Positions 15,943-24,308 of a DNA stretch of 29,124 bases are shown piece after piece. Source of the DNA: UBA7236 sp036734545. GTDB taxonomy: Bacteria > Bacteroidota > Bacteroidia > Chitinophagales > BACL12. The stretch is from assembly GCA_036734545.1 (NCBI GenBank), contig DAIMYJ010000035.1, positions 1 through 29,124 of the forward strand. Direction: 5' to 3'. A model generated the notes under the pieces. It was not told where the DNA came from, did not search any database, and was given only the letters and a program-made list of their open reading frames with translations. Both the position numbers and the translations under genes were made by a program. How positions within the stretch are numbered: the first letter of the stretch is position 1; every line of letters begins with the position of its first letter.

Positions 15943-17655
15943 ATGCCTTTCCGGTAAGATAAAACTGAAAATATACGCAAGGAGCATCACCAGCAGACTG
16001 CCGATCACATTATACCACAGGTAGCCGATCTCCAGCGTAGGAAGGGGCCACTGATACCGCACACTAAAGTCCAGATACAGGATCACACATTCACTGATCA
16101 CCGCTGCCAGAAATACGGCATGACCCTGTGCCCTGCGTACCAGAAAAGCAGTGAGAAAAATGCCCAGGATGGTACCGTAAAATAAACTGCCCAGAATATT
16201 CACCGCTTCGATCAGGTTCTCGAACTGCGCGCTGATGAGCGCAAACCCGACGGCCAGCACACCAAATCCGGCCGTGATCCATTTACTGGCTTTCAAATGT
16301 GCGTCGTCTGACACACGCCTGCGCATGAGGCGCTTATAAATATCCACGGAAAAGGTGGTAGACAAACCATTCAACGCCGATGATGTAGAACTCATGCTCG
16401 CACTGAAGATCACAGCAAAAAGCAGACCTACCAGGCCGATGGGTAAATGATCAGTGACGAAGCGCATGAAGATATAATCGTGATCATCATCAATACCGGG
16501 ATTGGCCAATTTTACCACACCATGGATCTGCGTGCGCACCGAATCGGTCTGTGCATGCAATTGCTGCAGATTGCCCAATTGCGCCGCGTCCTGCGCCTCA
16601 TCCTGTGCACTCATTTGTTCGAGCAGGGTGCGCTGCTCCTGCAGCAAAGCGGTGTATCGTGTTTCCAGAACAGCGAGCGAATCACCATAAGGTGATGTCT
16701 GCGCCTGACGGTAAGCCACCTCATCGAAATAAGCAGGCGGTGTATGCAACATATAAAATACGAACACCAGCACACCGGTGAGCAAAATAAAGAACTGCAC
16801 CGGCACTTTCACGAGGCCGTTAAAGATCAGACCCAGGCGACTCTCGCGTACCGACTCACCACTGATATACCGGCCCACCTGACTTTGGTCGGTACCGAAA
16901 TAGCTCAATTGCAAAAACAAACCGCCGATAAGTCCGCTGATGATATTATAACGGTCGCTCCAGTTGAACGATCCCGACTCCGCACCCGTGGTGATCACAT
17001 TCACCTTATCCAGCGCCCCCGCAATGTGCAGGGTTTCATTGAAGCTGAAATGCTCACTCAGATAATACACCAGATACCCGAAGGCCGTGAACATACCTGC
17101 GTAAATAACGAACATCTGCTGCTTGTGCGTAACCGCCACCGCCTTGGTGCCACCGCTGAGGATATACAGCGTAACGATTCCGCCAATGAAGATCACCGTA
17201 AGCGAGAGCGACCAGCCCAGCAGTTGGGATAAAATGATGGAAGGTGCATAGATAGTGATGCCCGTGGAAAATGCGCGCTGAATGAGAAATAACAACGCCG
17301 TGAACGTGCGTGTCTTGACATCGAAACGCTGCTCCAGGAATTCATAGGCCGTATACACCTTCAGCCGGTAAAAAATAGGAATGAAGAATACCGCGATCAC
17401 GATCATCGCCAACGGCAAACCGAAATAAAACTGAATGAAGCGCAACCCGTCGTCATACGCCTGGCCGGGAACGGATAGAAAAGTGATGGCACTGGCCTGA
17501 GTGGCCATGACACTCAATCCTATCTCCCACCATTTCCGCTCATTATCGCCGCGCAAATAACTTTCGGCCGTGTGCACACGGCGCGTTTTGTACATGCCAT
17601 ATATGGCAATGAACAACAACGAACCGAACATCACCAGCCAGTCGATCCAGTTCAT
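15922..17655 (-). CDS. Sodium:solute symporter (SSS family)
   Basis: This 577-residue inner-membrane protein should couple solute uptake to sodium. The start ATG 17655 (MNWIDWLVMFGSLLFIAIYG) begins with the first span and overlaps the stop of the small upstream gene as ATGA; the frame stays open further upstream, but that extension would run across the small gene. Family signs are the WWEIGLSVMATQASAITFLS segment after span 1 and the Na2-site Ser/Thr cluster SASMSSTSSALNGLSTTFSV. A charged, coiled-coil-like segment of about 75 residues (about 310-385, rich in Gln, Leu and Glu) is inserted between spans, making it longer than many relatives. The substrate is unknown; cotranscription with a secreted PIG-L-type deacetylase suggests a sugar-derived or other small product. 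Confidence 0.92.
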   Translation of the reverse strand: MNWIDWLVMFGSLLFIAIYGMYKTRRVHTAESYLRGDNERKWWEIGLSVMATQASAITFLSVPGQAYDDGLRFIQFYFGLPLAMIVIAVFFIPIFYRLKVYTAYEFLEQRFDVKTRTFTALLFLIQRAFSTGITIYAPSIILSQLLGWSLSLTVIFIGGIVTLYILSGGTKAVAVTHKQQMFVIYAGMFTAFGYLVYYLSEHFSFNETLHIAGALDKVNVITTGAESGSFNWSDRYNIISGLIGGLFLQLSYFGTDQSQVGRYISGESVRESRLGLIFNGLVKVPVQFFILLTGVLVFVFYMLHTPPAYFDEVAYRQAQTSPYGDSLAVLETRYTALLQEQRTLLEQMSAQDEAQDAAQLGNLQQLHAQTDSVRTQIHGVVKLANPGIDDDHDYIFMRFVTDHLPIGLVGLLFAVIFSASMSSTSSALNGLSTTFSVDIYKRLMRRRVSDDAHLKASKWITAGFGVLAVGFALISAQFENLIEAVNILGSLFYGTILGIFLTAFLVRRAQGHAVFLAAVISECVILYLDFSVRYQWPLPTLEIGYLWYNVIGSLLVMLLAYIFSFILPERHKKTQAA

Positions 17656-17768
17656 TGGAAATGGCGGGTTAAGTAATAAAAAATTCCTATCTCCACCATC
17701 AGCATCAGGAGCACGAACAGATACCATCTGTTCCACTGCGTGTCCGGTGCCGGATGTTTTTGGCGCAT
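17652..17768 (-). CDS. 38-residue single-span membrane protein between deacetylase and symporter
   Basis: A short frame fills the whole gap between its neighbours. Its ATG uses the A of the deacetylase stop (TGATG, 17770-17766) and its TGA overlaps the symporter ATG (ATGA, 17655-17652). The product starts MRQKHPAPDTQWNRWY, then has a hydrophobic helix (residues 16-33, LFVLLMLMVEIGIFYYL) and ends TRHFQ. A positive, Pro-containing N-terminus followed by one span suggests a small inner-membrane protein. Small membrane partners encoded beside SSS transporters are known elsewhere (YjcH with ActP, YhdT with PanF), but this one resembles neither by eye. It could be a transporter subunit, or mainly a translational coupling device. 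Perfect overlap on both sides makes chance unlikely. Confidence 0.7.
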   Translation of the reverse strand: MRQKHPAPDTQWNRWYLFVLLMLMVEIGIFYYLTRHFQ

Positions 17769-20332
17769 CACAAACTCAGGAGGTTGATGAATAATCGATA
17801 GGCCCCCGGAACACCGGCAGGCAGCTGACGGAAAAAGGCGAGCCCTGTATACACATAAGTACCCTTGCCATATTCGGCAATGAGCAATCCGCCTGACTGC
17901 ATCTGCTCTCCCGGATCCTGGAATGCCAGCGGCATGCGATAAGCCGGATCGGCATCTGCAGCAAAATAGATACCGCGCTCCTGCACCCAGCCGTTGAAAT
18001 CTTCCTTGGTGATCATATTCGGGGTACGCAATACCGTATGCTCAGGCAACACCATATCTACAGGTGAATATTCATCCGTCACCCGCGTGCGCGACACCTT
18101 GAATGGATAAGGCCCCAATTGCTGCACATAGGCATCCCAGCTGGTGGAATACTGCACGATCACCGTACCGCCACGCTCAACATACTGCATAAGCAATGGC
18201 TGTTTTTCGATCATAGCCTCCTCTGTGTTGTACGCCCGCACGCCTACTACCACAGCATCAAATCCCGACAACAATTCAGCAGTGATATCTTCTGTCTGCA
18301 GGGTGGTGACATGCAATCCCAGTGCGCGTAAACTTTCATCTACCTTGTCGCCCGCACCTTCCACATAGGCGATCTGCATCGCCGGCACCGGTGTTTGTAC
18401 ACGCACCAGCCGAACCTCAGCATGCTCAAGTATTTGCTGAACGGGAATGTGCTCATGGTCAATGGTTTGCAGATATCGGTATACACCCTTATTCTCCTCG
18501 GCGATATAACGTTCCACCGCACGATACTGTCCTGATCTTCTGCGCAGGGAGTCAAGTATCTGCTCACCTGCACCGGGAATAAAGTACCAGCGCAGGGCTT
18601 CAGTGGGCGCTGTGGCCTGAGCTGCCTGCAGGGTGCATCGCACCGTTTTGCTTTCTCCGGCTTTCATACCGGAAACAGCAGTGCCCGGTCCCACAATAAA
18701 TCCGCTGCCTGATTCTGCGAACACATACCCGGAAAGCCCGTCGATATTACTCGTTAGGGTCACTGCTGCCGAAGCAGTATCTGTGTTCGTGAACAATATC
18801 AGTGACTGATCAGGCTGCAAAAAAGCCGGTGGCACCACGGCCAGCGGTTGCACGATCTCACCGCGCACGGCATCTGTCTCTTTATAGATCACACCGCGCG
18901 CATATTGTATGGGCGTATTGCCGATACGCAAATTATACCGGAACGTGATGGCCGGATCATTTTCTGCCTGTCCGATGAATGAGCGGTCAGGCACGGAAAA
19001 AATATATTCATAGTCTCCCTCCAGCCAATACGGATTAGAGGTCATACCAACTGGAATGGATACCTGAAAGGTATCGGTCTGATTGATATTCACCGGTAAT
19101 ATCTCACCGGCTTTATACATAACTCCATTGACTTCTATGCTTTCCAGCGTGACCGGATATTCCAGTCGCCGTATCGCCGTACTCACTACCGTCAGTGATT
19201 GGCCTGCAACCGCTTTCTCTGATACCGCAGCAGGCTCCAGATAAAGGCCCAGACAGGCCGCAATGAGCATGTCCGTTTGGGCAAGGCGACGCACGACAAT
19301 AGGATCCTGCGGCAATGCCTGCAATTGTAACCGCACCTGCAATAAGGCATCTATGGAGCGCTCAGGGTGACGGGCATCATATTGTGCAGACAAGGTGCTG
19401 AGCGATTGCTCCAGCGCAGCACCGCCGGGATATTTCTGCCAGCTCAGATCGATACCGCTAAAGATATCATTATTGGCAAAGGCAGTGCCCTTCTTCATTT
19501 CGAGATATTCTTTTTGCTCGCCGCGCGTGGGTGTGCTGCCGAAGCCCTGGCTTTTGTGGTTGGTGCGGCTTTCGGCGGCGATCTCGCCATAACTTCTGCC
19601 CAGCGACACATTATATCCGCCCACATCGATCACCGCCAGATTTGGTTCTCCGTTCGCGATCTTTTCCTGTAATTGTTTATCCCACCACGTTGAATTATTC
19701 CAGAACAACCGCTGCGCCTGCCAAACGGATACATATTTCAATTGCTCGGGAAATCGCGTGGGATCTGCGGCGGCAGTAAATGCCTCTTCAGCCAACATGG
19801 CGGATGCGGTGTGATGGCCATGCCCCGCGCGTTCATCCGCAGGGAACCGCGTAATGATGATATCCGGGCGGAAATTGCGGATCACCCATACCATATCACT
19901 CAGGATACTATCCTTCGGCCATTTGGTGAATGTCTCTGCCGCTGATTTGCTGTATCCGAAATCCACAGCGCGGGTAAAGAACTGCTCACCGCCGTCGGTC
20001 CTGCGCGCAGCCAATAATTCCTGTGTGCGTATCACACCGAGGTAAGCGCCCTGCTCCTCCCCTACGAGATTCTGTCCGCCATCACCGCGCGTCAGCGATA
20101 AATAGCCGGTGCGCACTTTCTTTTCGTTGGCCAGCCATGTGATCAGCCGCGTGTTCTCATCATCGGGATGCGCAGCGATATATAATACGCTGCCGCTGTT
20201 CTGTAATTTGTCTATCTCCTGTTGAATGCGCGAACCCGACCACGAGGGATTTTGTGCCGACAACAACCCGCCGCTCAACACCAGGGTCAAGGCGCACAGC
20301 CCGGTCATAAATGATGATCTATTGCGAAACAT
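17768..20332 (-). CDS. Secreted PIG-L family deacetylase with C-terminal GATase-like domain
   Basis: The 854-residue product from ATG 20332 has a signal peptide (cleavage near LSA-Q, residue 27); a start at 20368 would put 12 residues before it and is less likely. The zinc-dependent LmbE/PIG-L domain is at about residues 45-290, with metal ligands in AAHPDDE (His55, Asp58) and the later HGHHTAS (171-177). This fold removes N-acetyl groups from amino sugars. A middle region of beta domains (about 380-640) looks like NEW3/Ig modules. The C-terminus (about 650-850; GFDAVVVGVRAYNTEE, YVERGGTVIVQYSTSWDA, GKGTYVYTGLAFFRQLPAG) resembles a class I glutamine-amidotransferase-like fold without an evident catalytic triad. 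This architecture recurs in Bacteroidota. It likely acts outside the cytoplasmic membrane and is the first gene of the operon with the small membrane protein and symporter. Confidence 0.9.
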   Translation of the reverse strand: MFRNRSSFMTGLCALTLVLSGGLLSAQNPSWSGSRIQQEIDKLQNSGSVLYIAAHPDDENTRLITWLANEKKVRTGYLSLTRGDGGQNLVGEEQGAYLGVIRTQELLAARRTDGGEQFFTRAVDFGYSKSAAETFTKWPKDSILSDMVWVIRNFRPDIIITRFPADERAGHGHHTASAMLAEEAFTAAADPTRFPEQLKYVSVWQAQRLFWNNSTWWDKQLQEKIANGEPNLAVIDVGGYNVSLGRSYGEIAAESRTNHKSQGFGSTPTRGEQKEYLEMKKGTAFANNDIFSGIDLSWQKYPGGAALEQSLSTLSAQYDARHPERSIDALLQVRLQLQALPQDPIVVRRLAQTDMLIAACLGLYLEPAAVSEKAVAGQSLTVVSTAIRRLEYPVTLESIEVNGVMYKAGEILPVNINQTDTFQVSIPVGMTSNPYWLEGDYEYIFSVPDRSFIGQAENDPAITFRYNLRIGNTPIQYARGVIYKETDAVRGEIVQPLAVVPPAFLQPDQSLILFTNTDTASAAVTLTSNIDGLSGYVFAESGSGFIVGPGTAVSGMKAGESKTVRCTLQAAQATAPTEALRWYFIPGAGEQILDSLRRRSGQYRAVERYIAEENKGVYRYLQTIDHEHIPVQQILEHAEVRLVRVQTPVPAMQIAYVEGAGDKVDESLRALGLHVTTLQTEDITAELLSGFDAVVVGVRAYNTEEAMIEKQPLLMQYVERGGTVIVQYSTSWDAYVQQLGPYPFKVSRTRVTDEYSPVDMVLPEHTVLRTPNMITKEDFNGWVQERGIYFAADADPAYRMPLAFQDPGEQMQSGGLLIAEYGKGTYVYTGLAFFRQLPAGVPGAYRLFINLLSL

Positions 20333-20411
20333 AACTGTATTTCCTTTTCCGTATGATACACTGCTCAACCGGCATCCGCTAACAACGGCAGATACCCTGC
20401 GGGCAGCGCAC

Positions 20412-20419
20412 CAAAACTA
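20412..20419 (-). promoter_or_regulatory. -7 element for the deacetylase operon
   Basis: Minus-strand TAGTTTTG is an exact TAnnTTTG match. The leader to ATG 20332 would be about 75 bases. No TTG stands at the usual -33 distance. Confidence 0.45.
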
Positions 20420-20484
20420 AACAAAGGAAAACAGACTCAGGAAATGAATAGATAACAGCGGAACTGCGGATGAAGAACCCGCCA

Positions 20485-20859
20485 TCAGGCCGAAGCCGGC
20501 AACTTGATCGCCATCACATAGTTGATACCGGGAATGGCGCTGTCCGACTTTATCGCTTTACCCTCGAGTGAGGATTTGATATACAGGTTGACATAAGCGT
20601 ATCCGCCCTTTACATCCACCACATGGATGCGGTTCAACTCATCAATGGTGAAGGTGATGATCACATTCTTATCATCCGGCTCAGGCAACACGGTAGCCAT
20701 CGACACCTTGCGCTCCTGCTCTGTGCCGGCATACTGACGGTTGGTCTCCTCCACAATGGCAGCAGCCTTGCGCAGCAGATCCTCCCCGTCGCGGGTCATG
20801 GCCATCAGCGACTGGCTGGCCAGAAGCAGTATCAGAATGAATAAGGCCGATTTTTGCAT
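20485..20859 (-). CDS. Small secreted protein, possibly TonB C-terminal-like
   Basis: From ATG 20859 the product is 124 residues: a signal peptide (MQKSALFILILLLASQSLMA) and a mature part of about 100 residues. An upstream ATG at 20892 would add 11 residues ahead of the signal and is less likely. The core VIITFTIDELNRIHVVDVKG...AYVNLYIKSSLEGKAIKS has the pattern of small Bacteroidota periplasmic proteins resembling the TonB C-terminal fold (strand, turn, strand, then helix with xxSLEGK). No catalytic residues stand out and no function is assigned. It is upstream of the deacetylase gene on the same strand, 152 bases away, with a separate promoter between them. Confidence 0.75.
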   Translation of the reverse strand: MQKSALFILILLLASQSLMAMTRDGEDLLRKAAAIVEETNRQYAGTEQERKVSMATVLPEPDDKNVIITFTIDELNRIHVVDVKGGYAYVNLYIKSSLEGKAIKSDSAIPGINYVMAIKLPASA

Positions 20860-20930
20860 ACCTTGGGTTTTGAGGAGTGCCTTATTGAGCACCGTGAAAT
20901 TAAACAGTTTTAAAGTTCAGGCGTATGGAA

Positions 20931-20950
20931 TTAACGCTATTTAACGCTAT
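20931..20950. repeat. Tandem 10-base repeat in a divergent intergenic region
   Basis: TTAACGCTAT occurs twice without spacing (20931-20940, 20941-20950), flanked by GTATGGAA and GTATGAAC. One helical turn per copy, in a region shared by two divergent genes, suggests an operator; slippage is an alternative. Confidence 0.6.
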
Positions 20951-21058
20951 GTCGTATGAACTGCATGTAAAGTTACAGGGACTCCACACTTTTTTTTCAC
21001 GGATCTCGACAAACCACCCTATTTTGCCGGTGAAACGTCCATAATACCCGACATACCG

Positions 21059-21577
21059 ATGCCCGATATCATCACCATACACCCCGCCACGGCGGCCGAT
21101 GCTCCCCTGCTGGCCGCCCTTGCCGCCAAAACGTTCTACGACACCTATGCCCAATACAATACCCCGGCAGATATGCAGGATTACATCACTAACCACTTCA
21201 CCGTCAGCCATATAGAACAGGAGATCACCGATCCCCGCACCCACCTGCTCCTGGCGTGGTGCAATGAAAAAATGGCGGGCTATGCAAAACTGGTGGAGGG
21301 GCCTGTTCCGTATATACCGGAAATACCCGCTTTGGAGATCGCCCGGTATTATGTAGACAGCGACTTCCAGGGCAGAGGCGTGGGGCGGAAACTGATGGCA
21401 GCGATCACCGACGCAGCCCAGTCGATGCAATGCCATACACTGTGGCTGGGCGTGTGGCAACGCAATACCCGCGCCGTGGATATTTACCGACACCTGGGAT
21501 TCCGCATCGCCGGCACCACCACGTTTCAGCTGGGGAGCGATCTGCAGGAAGATTTTGTCATGGTCAAAGAACTCTGA
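21059..21577 (+). CDS. GNAT family N-acetyltransferase
   Basis: This 172-residue cytoplasmic enzyme should transfer an acyl group from acyl-CoA to an amine. The acetyl-CoA pyrophosphate loop is clear (QGRGVGRKLM, residues 104-113), preceded by the strand IARYYVDSDF and followed by the motif B region NTRAVDIYRHLGFRIAG. The overall pattern resembles PaiA-like spermidine/spermine acetyltransferases, but the substrate is not certain. It is the first gene of a plus-strand group; the glycosyltransferase start follows its stop after one base. Upstream, TATTTTG (about 21020) is one base short of a -7 consensus. Confidence 0.9.
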   Translation: MPDIITIHPATAADAPLLAALAAKTFYDTYAQYNTPADMQDYITNHFTVSHIEQEITDPRTHLLLAWCNEKMAGYAKLVEGPVPYIPEIPALEIARYYVDSDFQGRGVGRKLMAAITDAAQSMQCHTLWLGVWQRNTRAVDIYRHLGFRIAGTTTFQLGSDLQEDFVMVKEL

Positions 21578-21578
21578 T

Positions 21579-22271
21579 ATGCGCCTCAGTGTGATCATAC
21601 CCACCCTCAACGAAAGCGCCCACCTGGCTGCCACCCTGGAAAGTGTGCTCGCGCATCTGCCGCCCGACGCCGAAGTGCTCGTGTGCGATGGCGGAAGCAC
21701 CGACACCACCGCCGACATCGCCGCCCGCTACCCCGTACGACTCATCCATGCACCCACCCGCGGCCGCGCAGCACAAATGAATTTCGCCGCCGCACAAGCG
21801 CAGGGTGAGCTGTTATTTTTTCTGCATGCCGACTGCCATCCGCCGACGCAGTTTGCCGATAAGATCACCGCAGCAGTGCGCAACGGCAAAACGGCCGGAT
21901 GCTTCCGATACCGCTTTGATTCACCGAGATTGCTGTTGCGCGCACAGGCCTGGTGCATCCGCTTTCCCGGCATCCTCTTCCGCGGCGGCGATCAGACCCT
22001 GTTCATCACCCGCGAACTCTTCACGCGCATCGGCGGCTTCAATGAGACTTACGTGGTCATGGAAGACTACGATATCATCCGCCGCATTCGCCGCATCGGC
22101 AGTTTTGCCATTCTGCCCGATCTGGCTGTGGTCTCCGCCAGAAAGTATCAGCATAACAGTTGGCTGGCCGTCAATTTTGCGAATGCTGTCGCAATGACCA
22201 TGTTTTTATCGGGGCGGTTCTCACCAAACCGCATTCGGGTCACCTACCACCGGCTGATACGGCACCGCTGA
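21579..22271 (+). CDS. Family 2 glycosyltransferase, TIGR04283-like
   Basis: The 230-residue product from ATG 21579 (MRLSVIIPTLNE) is a GT-A fold glycosyltransferase. The frame is open upstream, but an earlier start would overlap the acetyltransferase gene. Visible features are the nucleotide-sugar site VCDGGSTDTT (35-44), HAPTRGRAAQMN (57-68), the DxD-equivalent LHAD (82-85), the acceptor-site GGDQTLF (136-142) and MEDYDIIRRIRRIG. This set fits the TIGR04283 family, named for proposed arsenosugar synthesis. The usual DUF2064/TIGR04282 partner and other arsenic genes are not in this window, so the acceptor is unknown. It is coupled to the upstream acetyltransferase with a one-base gap. Confidence 0.87.
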   Translation: MRLSVIIPTLNESAHLAATLESVLAHLPPDAEVLVCDGGSTDTTADIAARYPVRLIHAPTRGRAAQMNFAAAQAQGELLFFLHADCHPPTQFADKITAAVRNGKTAGCFRYRFDSPRLLLRAQAWCIRFPGILFRGGDQTLFITRELFTRIGGFNETYVVMEDYDIIRRIRRIGSFAILPDLAVVSARKYQHNSWLAVNFANAVAMTMFLSGRFSPNRIRVTYHRLIRHR

Positions 22272-22287
22272 GCCCCGTCTGTTTGCC

Positions 22288-22295
22288 TATCTTTG
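22288..22295 (+). promoter_or_regulatory. -7 element almost on the SDR start codon
   Basis: TATCTTTG is an exact TAnnTTTG match ending five bases before ATG 22301. Transcription starting about seven bases downstream would begin at the start codon, which implies a leaderless mRNA if the element is used. Confidence 0.5.
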
Positions 22296-22300
22296 CGGGC

Positions 22301-23098
22301 ATGTTTGCAGGCAAAGTGATCTGGATAACCGGCGCCTCCTCCGGCATTGGAGAGGAACTGGCCTATCAGCTGGCGGCCAAAAAAGCGCGGCTCATCCTGT
22401 CGGCACGCCGCGCCTCCGAACTGGAACGGGTGCGTGAACAATGCCGGGTGCATACACCCGATGTTGCCGTGCTGCCCCTCGACCTGCTGGAGAATGATCA
22501 GCTGCCTGCTCTGGCACAACAGGCCGAGGCGCTGTTCGGCCGTGTGGATGTGTTCATCCACAGCGGCGGCATCAGCCAGCGCGACTCCATGCTCAATACT
22601 ATTCCCCAGGCGGAAGCGCGCATCATGCAGGTGAACTTCACCAGCGCCGTTACCCTCACCCGCGCCCTGCTGCCCGGCATGATCGCACGGCGGGAGGGAC
22701 GCATCGCGCTGATGAGCAGTGTGGCCGGCAAGATCGGTGTGCCCAACCGCACAACCTACTGCGCCAGCAAGCATGCCCTCATCGGCTATTTCGATGCGCT
22801 GCGCGCCGAACTGGCGATCGCCAAAGAGCCCATTCATCTGCATATCATGGTGCCCGGATTCATCCGCACGAATATCAGTCTGCATGCCATGCGTGGCGAC
22901 GGACAGCCGCAGGGGGTGATGGATCCCGGTCAGGACCACGGTATGCCGGTGGAGGTGTGCGTGCGCAAAATGATCCGCGGCATGGAACGCAATAAAAAAG
23001 AAATACTGATCGGCGGAAAAGAAATACTGATGACGTACTTCCGCCGCTTCATACCCGGGTTGTATTATTACCTCATCACCCGCGTGGCCACTAAATAA
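22301..23098 (+). CDS. Short-chain dehydrogenase/reductase
   Basis: The 265-residue product from ATG 22301 (MFAGKVIWITGASSGIGEEL) is a classical SDR oxidoreductase. The Rossmann dinucleotide motif GASSGIG is at 11-17, Arg37-38 after strand 2 suggests NADP(H), HSGGIS stands at the NNAG position, and the catalytic Ser lies in LMSSVAG with Tyr153 and Lys157 in YCASK. The basic, aromatic C-terminus (YFRRFIPGLYYYLITRVATK) resembles membrane-associated DHRS7-like SDRs. The frame extends upstream to 22160, but that would overlap the glycosyltransferase and lacks SDR sequence. The substrate is unknown. It may be transcribed both with the upstream genes and from its own start-proximal promoter. Confidence 0.93.
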   Translation: MFAGKVIWITGASSGIGEELAYQLAAKKARLILSARRASELERVREQCRVHTPDVAVLPLDLLENDQLPALAQQAEALFGRVDVFIHSGGISQRDSMLNTIPQAEARIMQVNFTSAVTLTRALLPGMIARREGRIALMSSVAGKIGVPNRTTYCASKHALIGYFDALRAELAIAKEPIHLHIMVPGFIRTNISLHAMRGDGQPQGVMDPGQDHGMPVEVCVRKMIRGMERNKKEILIGGKEILMTYFRRFIPGLYYYLITRVATK

Positions 23099-23144
23099 TT
23101 CCCATCATTACGATCGTATACAGCAATAAAACAGCATATCCTGT

Positions 23145-24206
23145 ATGTCAAACAAACCCATCATCTCCGGTATTCAGCAAATAGGCATCGGTAATCCATA
23201 TGTGCATGAAGCATGGCGCTGGTATCGCGAGAAATTCGGCATGGACGTAAAAATATTTGAAGAAGCCGCCGAGGCGAATCTTATGCTGCCGTATACCGGC
23301 GGGAAACCGCATAAGCGGCATGCCATCCTCGCCATCAACATGAACGGCGGCGGCGGATTCGAGATATGGCAGTACACCTCCCGCAAACCGGAAGCACCGA
23401 AATTCCAGGTGCAATACGGCGACCTCGGTATCTATGCCTGTAAAATGAAAAGCCGCGATGTGCAGGCTACCTACAATTTCCTGCAGAAAAAGCAGGTGCA
23501 GTTATTAGGTGGTGTTACACAGGACCCGGCAGGTAAACCGCATTTTTATCTGAAAGACCTGTATGGAAATGTATTCGAAGTGGTGGAAGGTGATGCCTGG
23601 TTCGGCAAAACGAATTTTACGACCGGCGGTGCATACGGCGCAGTGATCGGCGTTACCGACATGGAACGCTCCATGCGCTTCTATGGCGATATCCTCGGAT
23701 TTGATGTTGTGGTATACGACCGGGAAGACACCTTTGCCGATACCGCTGTGCTCGATGGCGGCAACACGCGCTCACGCCGCGTCCTGCTCGCACAATCGGC
23801 TCCGCGCACCGGCCCGTTCAGCAGACTGCTGGGCAATGGCACCATTGAACTGGTGAAAGTATATGACCGCGCGCCCAACAAAATATTCAAGGACCGCTTC
23901 TGGGGCGACCTCGGATTCATTCATATGTGTTTTGATATTCAGGGCATGGACAAGATGAAAGCGCTGTGTGCCGAAAAGGGACATCCCTTTACGGTTGACA
24001 GCGGTGATCATTTTGATATGGGCGAAGCCGCCGGCCATTTCTCCTACATCGAAGATCCTGACGGCGCATTAATAGAATTCGTGGAAACCCACAAAGTGCC
24101 CATCCTGAAAAAATACGGCTGGTACCTCAACCTCAAAAAACGCAACCCGGAAAAACCGCTGCCGAACTGGATGGTCAAAGCCATGGGACTGAACAGAGTC
24201 AAGTGA
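23145..24206 (+). CDS. Two-module VOC family protein (glyoxalase/dioxygenase-like)
   Basis: This 353-residue cytoplasmic protein contains two vicinal-oxygen-chelate modules, about residues 8-150 (ISGIQQIGIGNPYVHEAWRW ... FYLKDLYGNVFEVVEGD) and 165-325 (AVIGVTDMERSMRFYGDILG ... FSYIEDPDGALIEFVETH). The second module keeps likely metal ligands (His in FIHMCFDI and Glu in LIEFVE). The length resembles ring-cleaving dioxygenases and HPPD-like enzymes, but the conserved HPPD C-terminal segment is not evident, so only the superfamily is named. It follows the SDR gene by 46 bases with no clear promoter and is the last gene of the plus-strand group. Confidence 0.87.
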   Translation: MSNKPIISGIQQIGIGNPYVHEAWRWYREKFGMDVKIFEEAAEANLMLPYTGGKPHKRHAILAINMNGGGGFEIWQYTSRKPEAPKFQVQYGDLGIYACKMKSRDVQATYNFLQKKQVQLLGGVTQDPAGKPHFYLKDLYGNVFEVVEGDAWFGKTNFTTGGAYGAVIGVTDMERSMRFYGDILGFDVVVYDREDTFADTAVLDGGNTRSRRVLLAQSAPRTGPFSRLLGNGTIELVKVYDRAPNKIFKDRFWGDLGFIHMCFDIQGMDKMKALCAEKGHPFTVDSGDHFDMGEAAGHFSYIEDPDGALIEFVETHKVPILKKYGWYLNLKKRNPEKPLPNWMVKAMGLNRVK

Positions 24207-24280
24207 TTCTAGCTTAGTCTCACAATGAGTAATTGGCGGATGGAAGCATGTCTTTCGTGTTCCATTTACATTTTCGTCGG

Positions 24281-24308
24281 TAGTGGGTAGCGAGTAGTGG
24301 GTAGTGAG
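24281..24308 (+). repeat. Heptamer tandem repeat tract, four units
   Basis: Units TAGTGGG, TAGCGAG, TAGTGGG and TAGTGAG follow one another without spacing: a TAGYGRG heptamer. The complementary form is at 24670-24697. Confidence 0.85.

Noticed and set aside
20990..20997. Run of eight T as a terminator
   Set aside because: No stable stem precedes it on the plus strand.
20900..21718. 272-codon minus-strand frame
   Set aside because: Covers the acetyltransferase gene antisense and a promoter region; no family pattern.
22160..22300. Longer SDR start
   Set aside because: The extra residues overlap the glycosyltransferase in another frame, and SDRs begin just before the Rossmann motif, as at ATG 22301.
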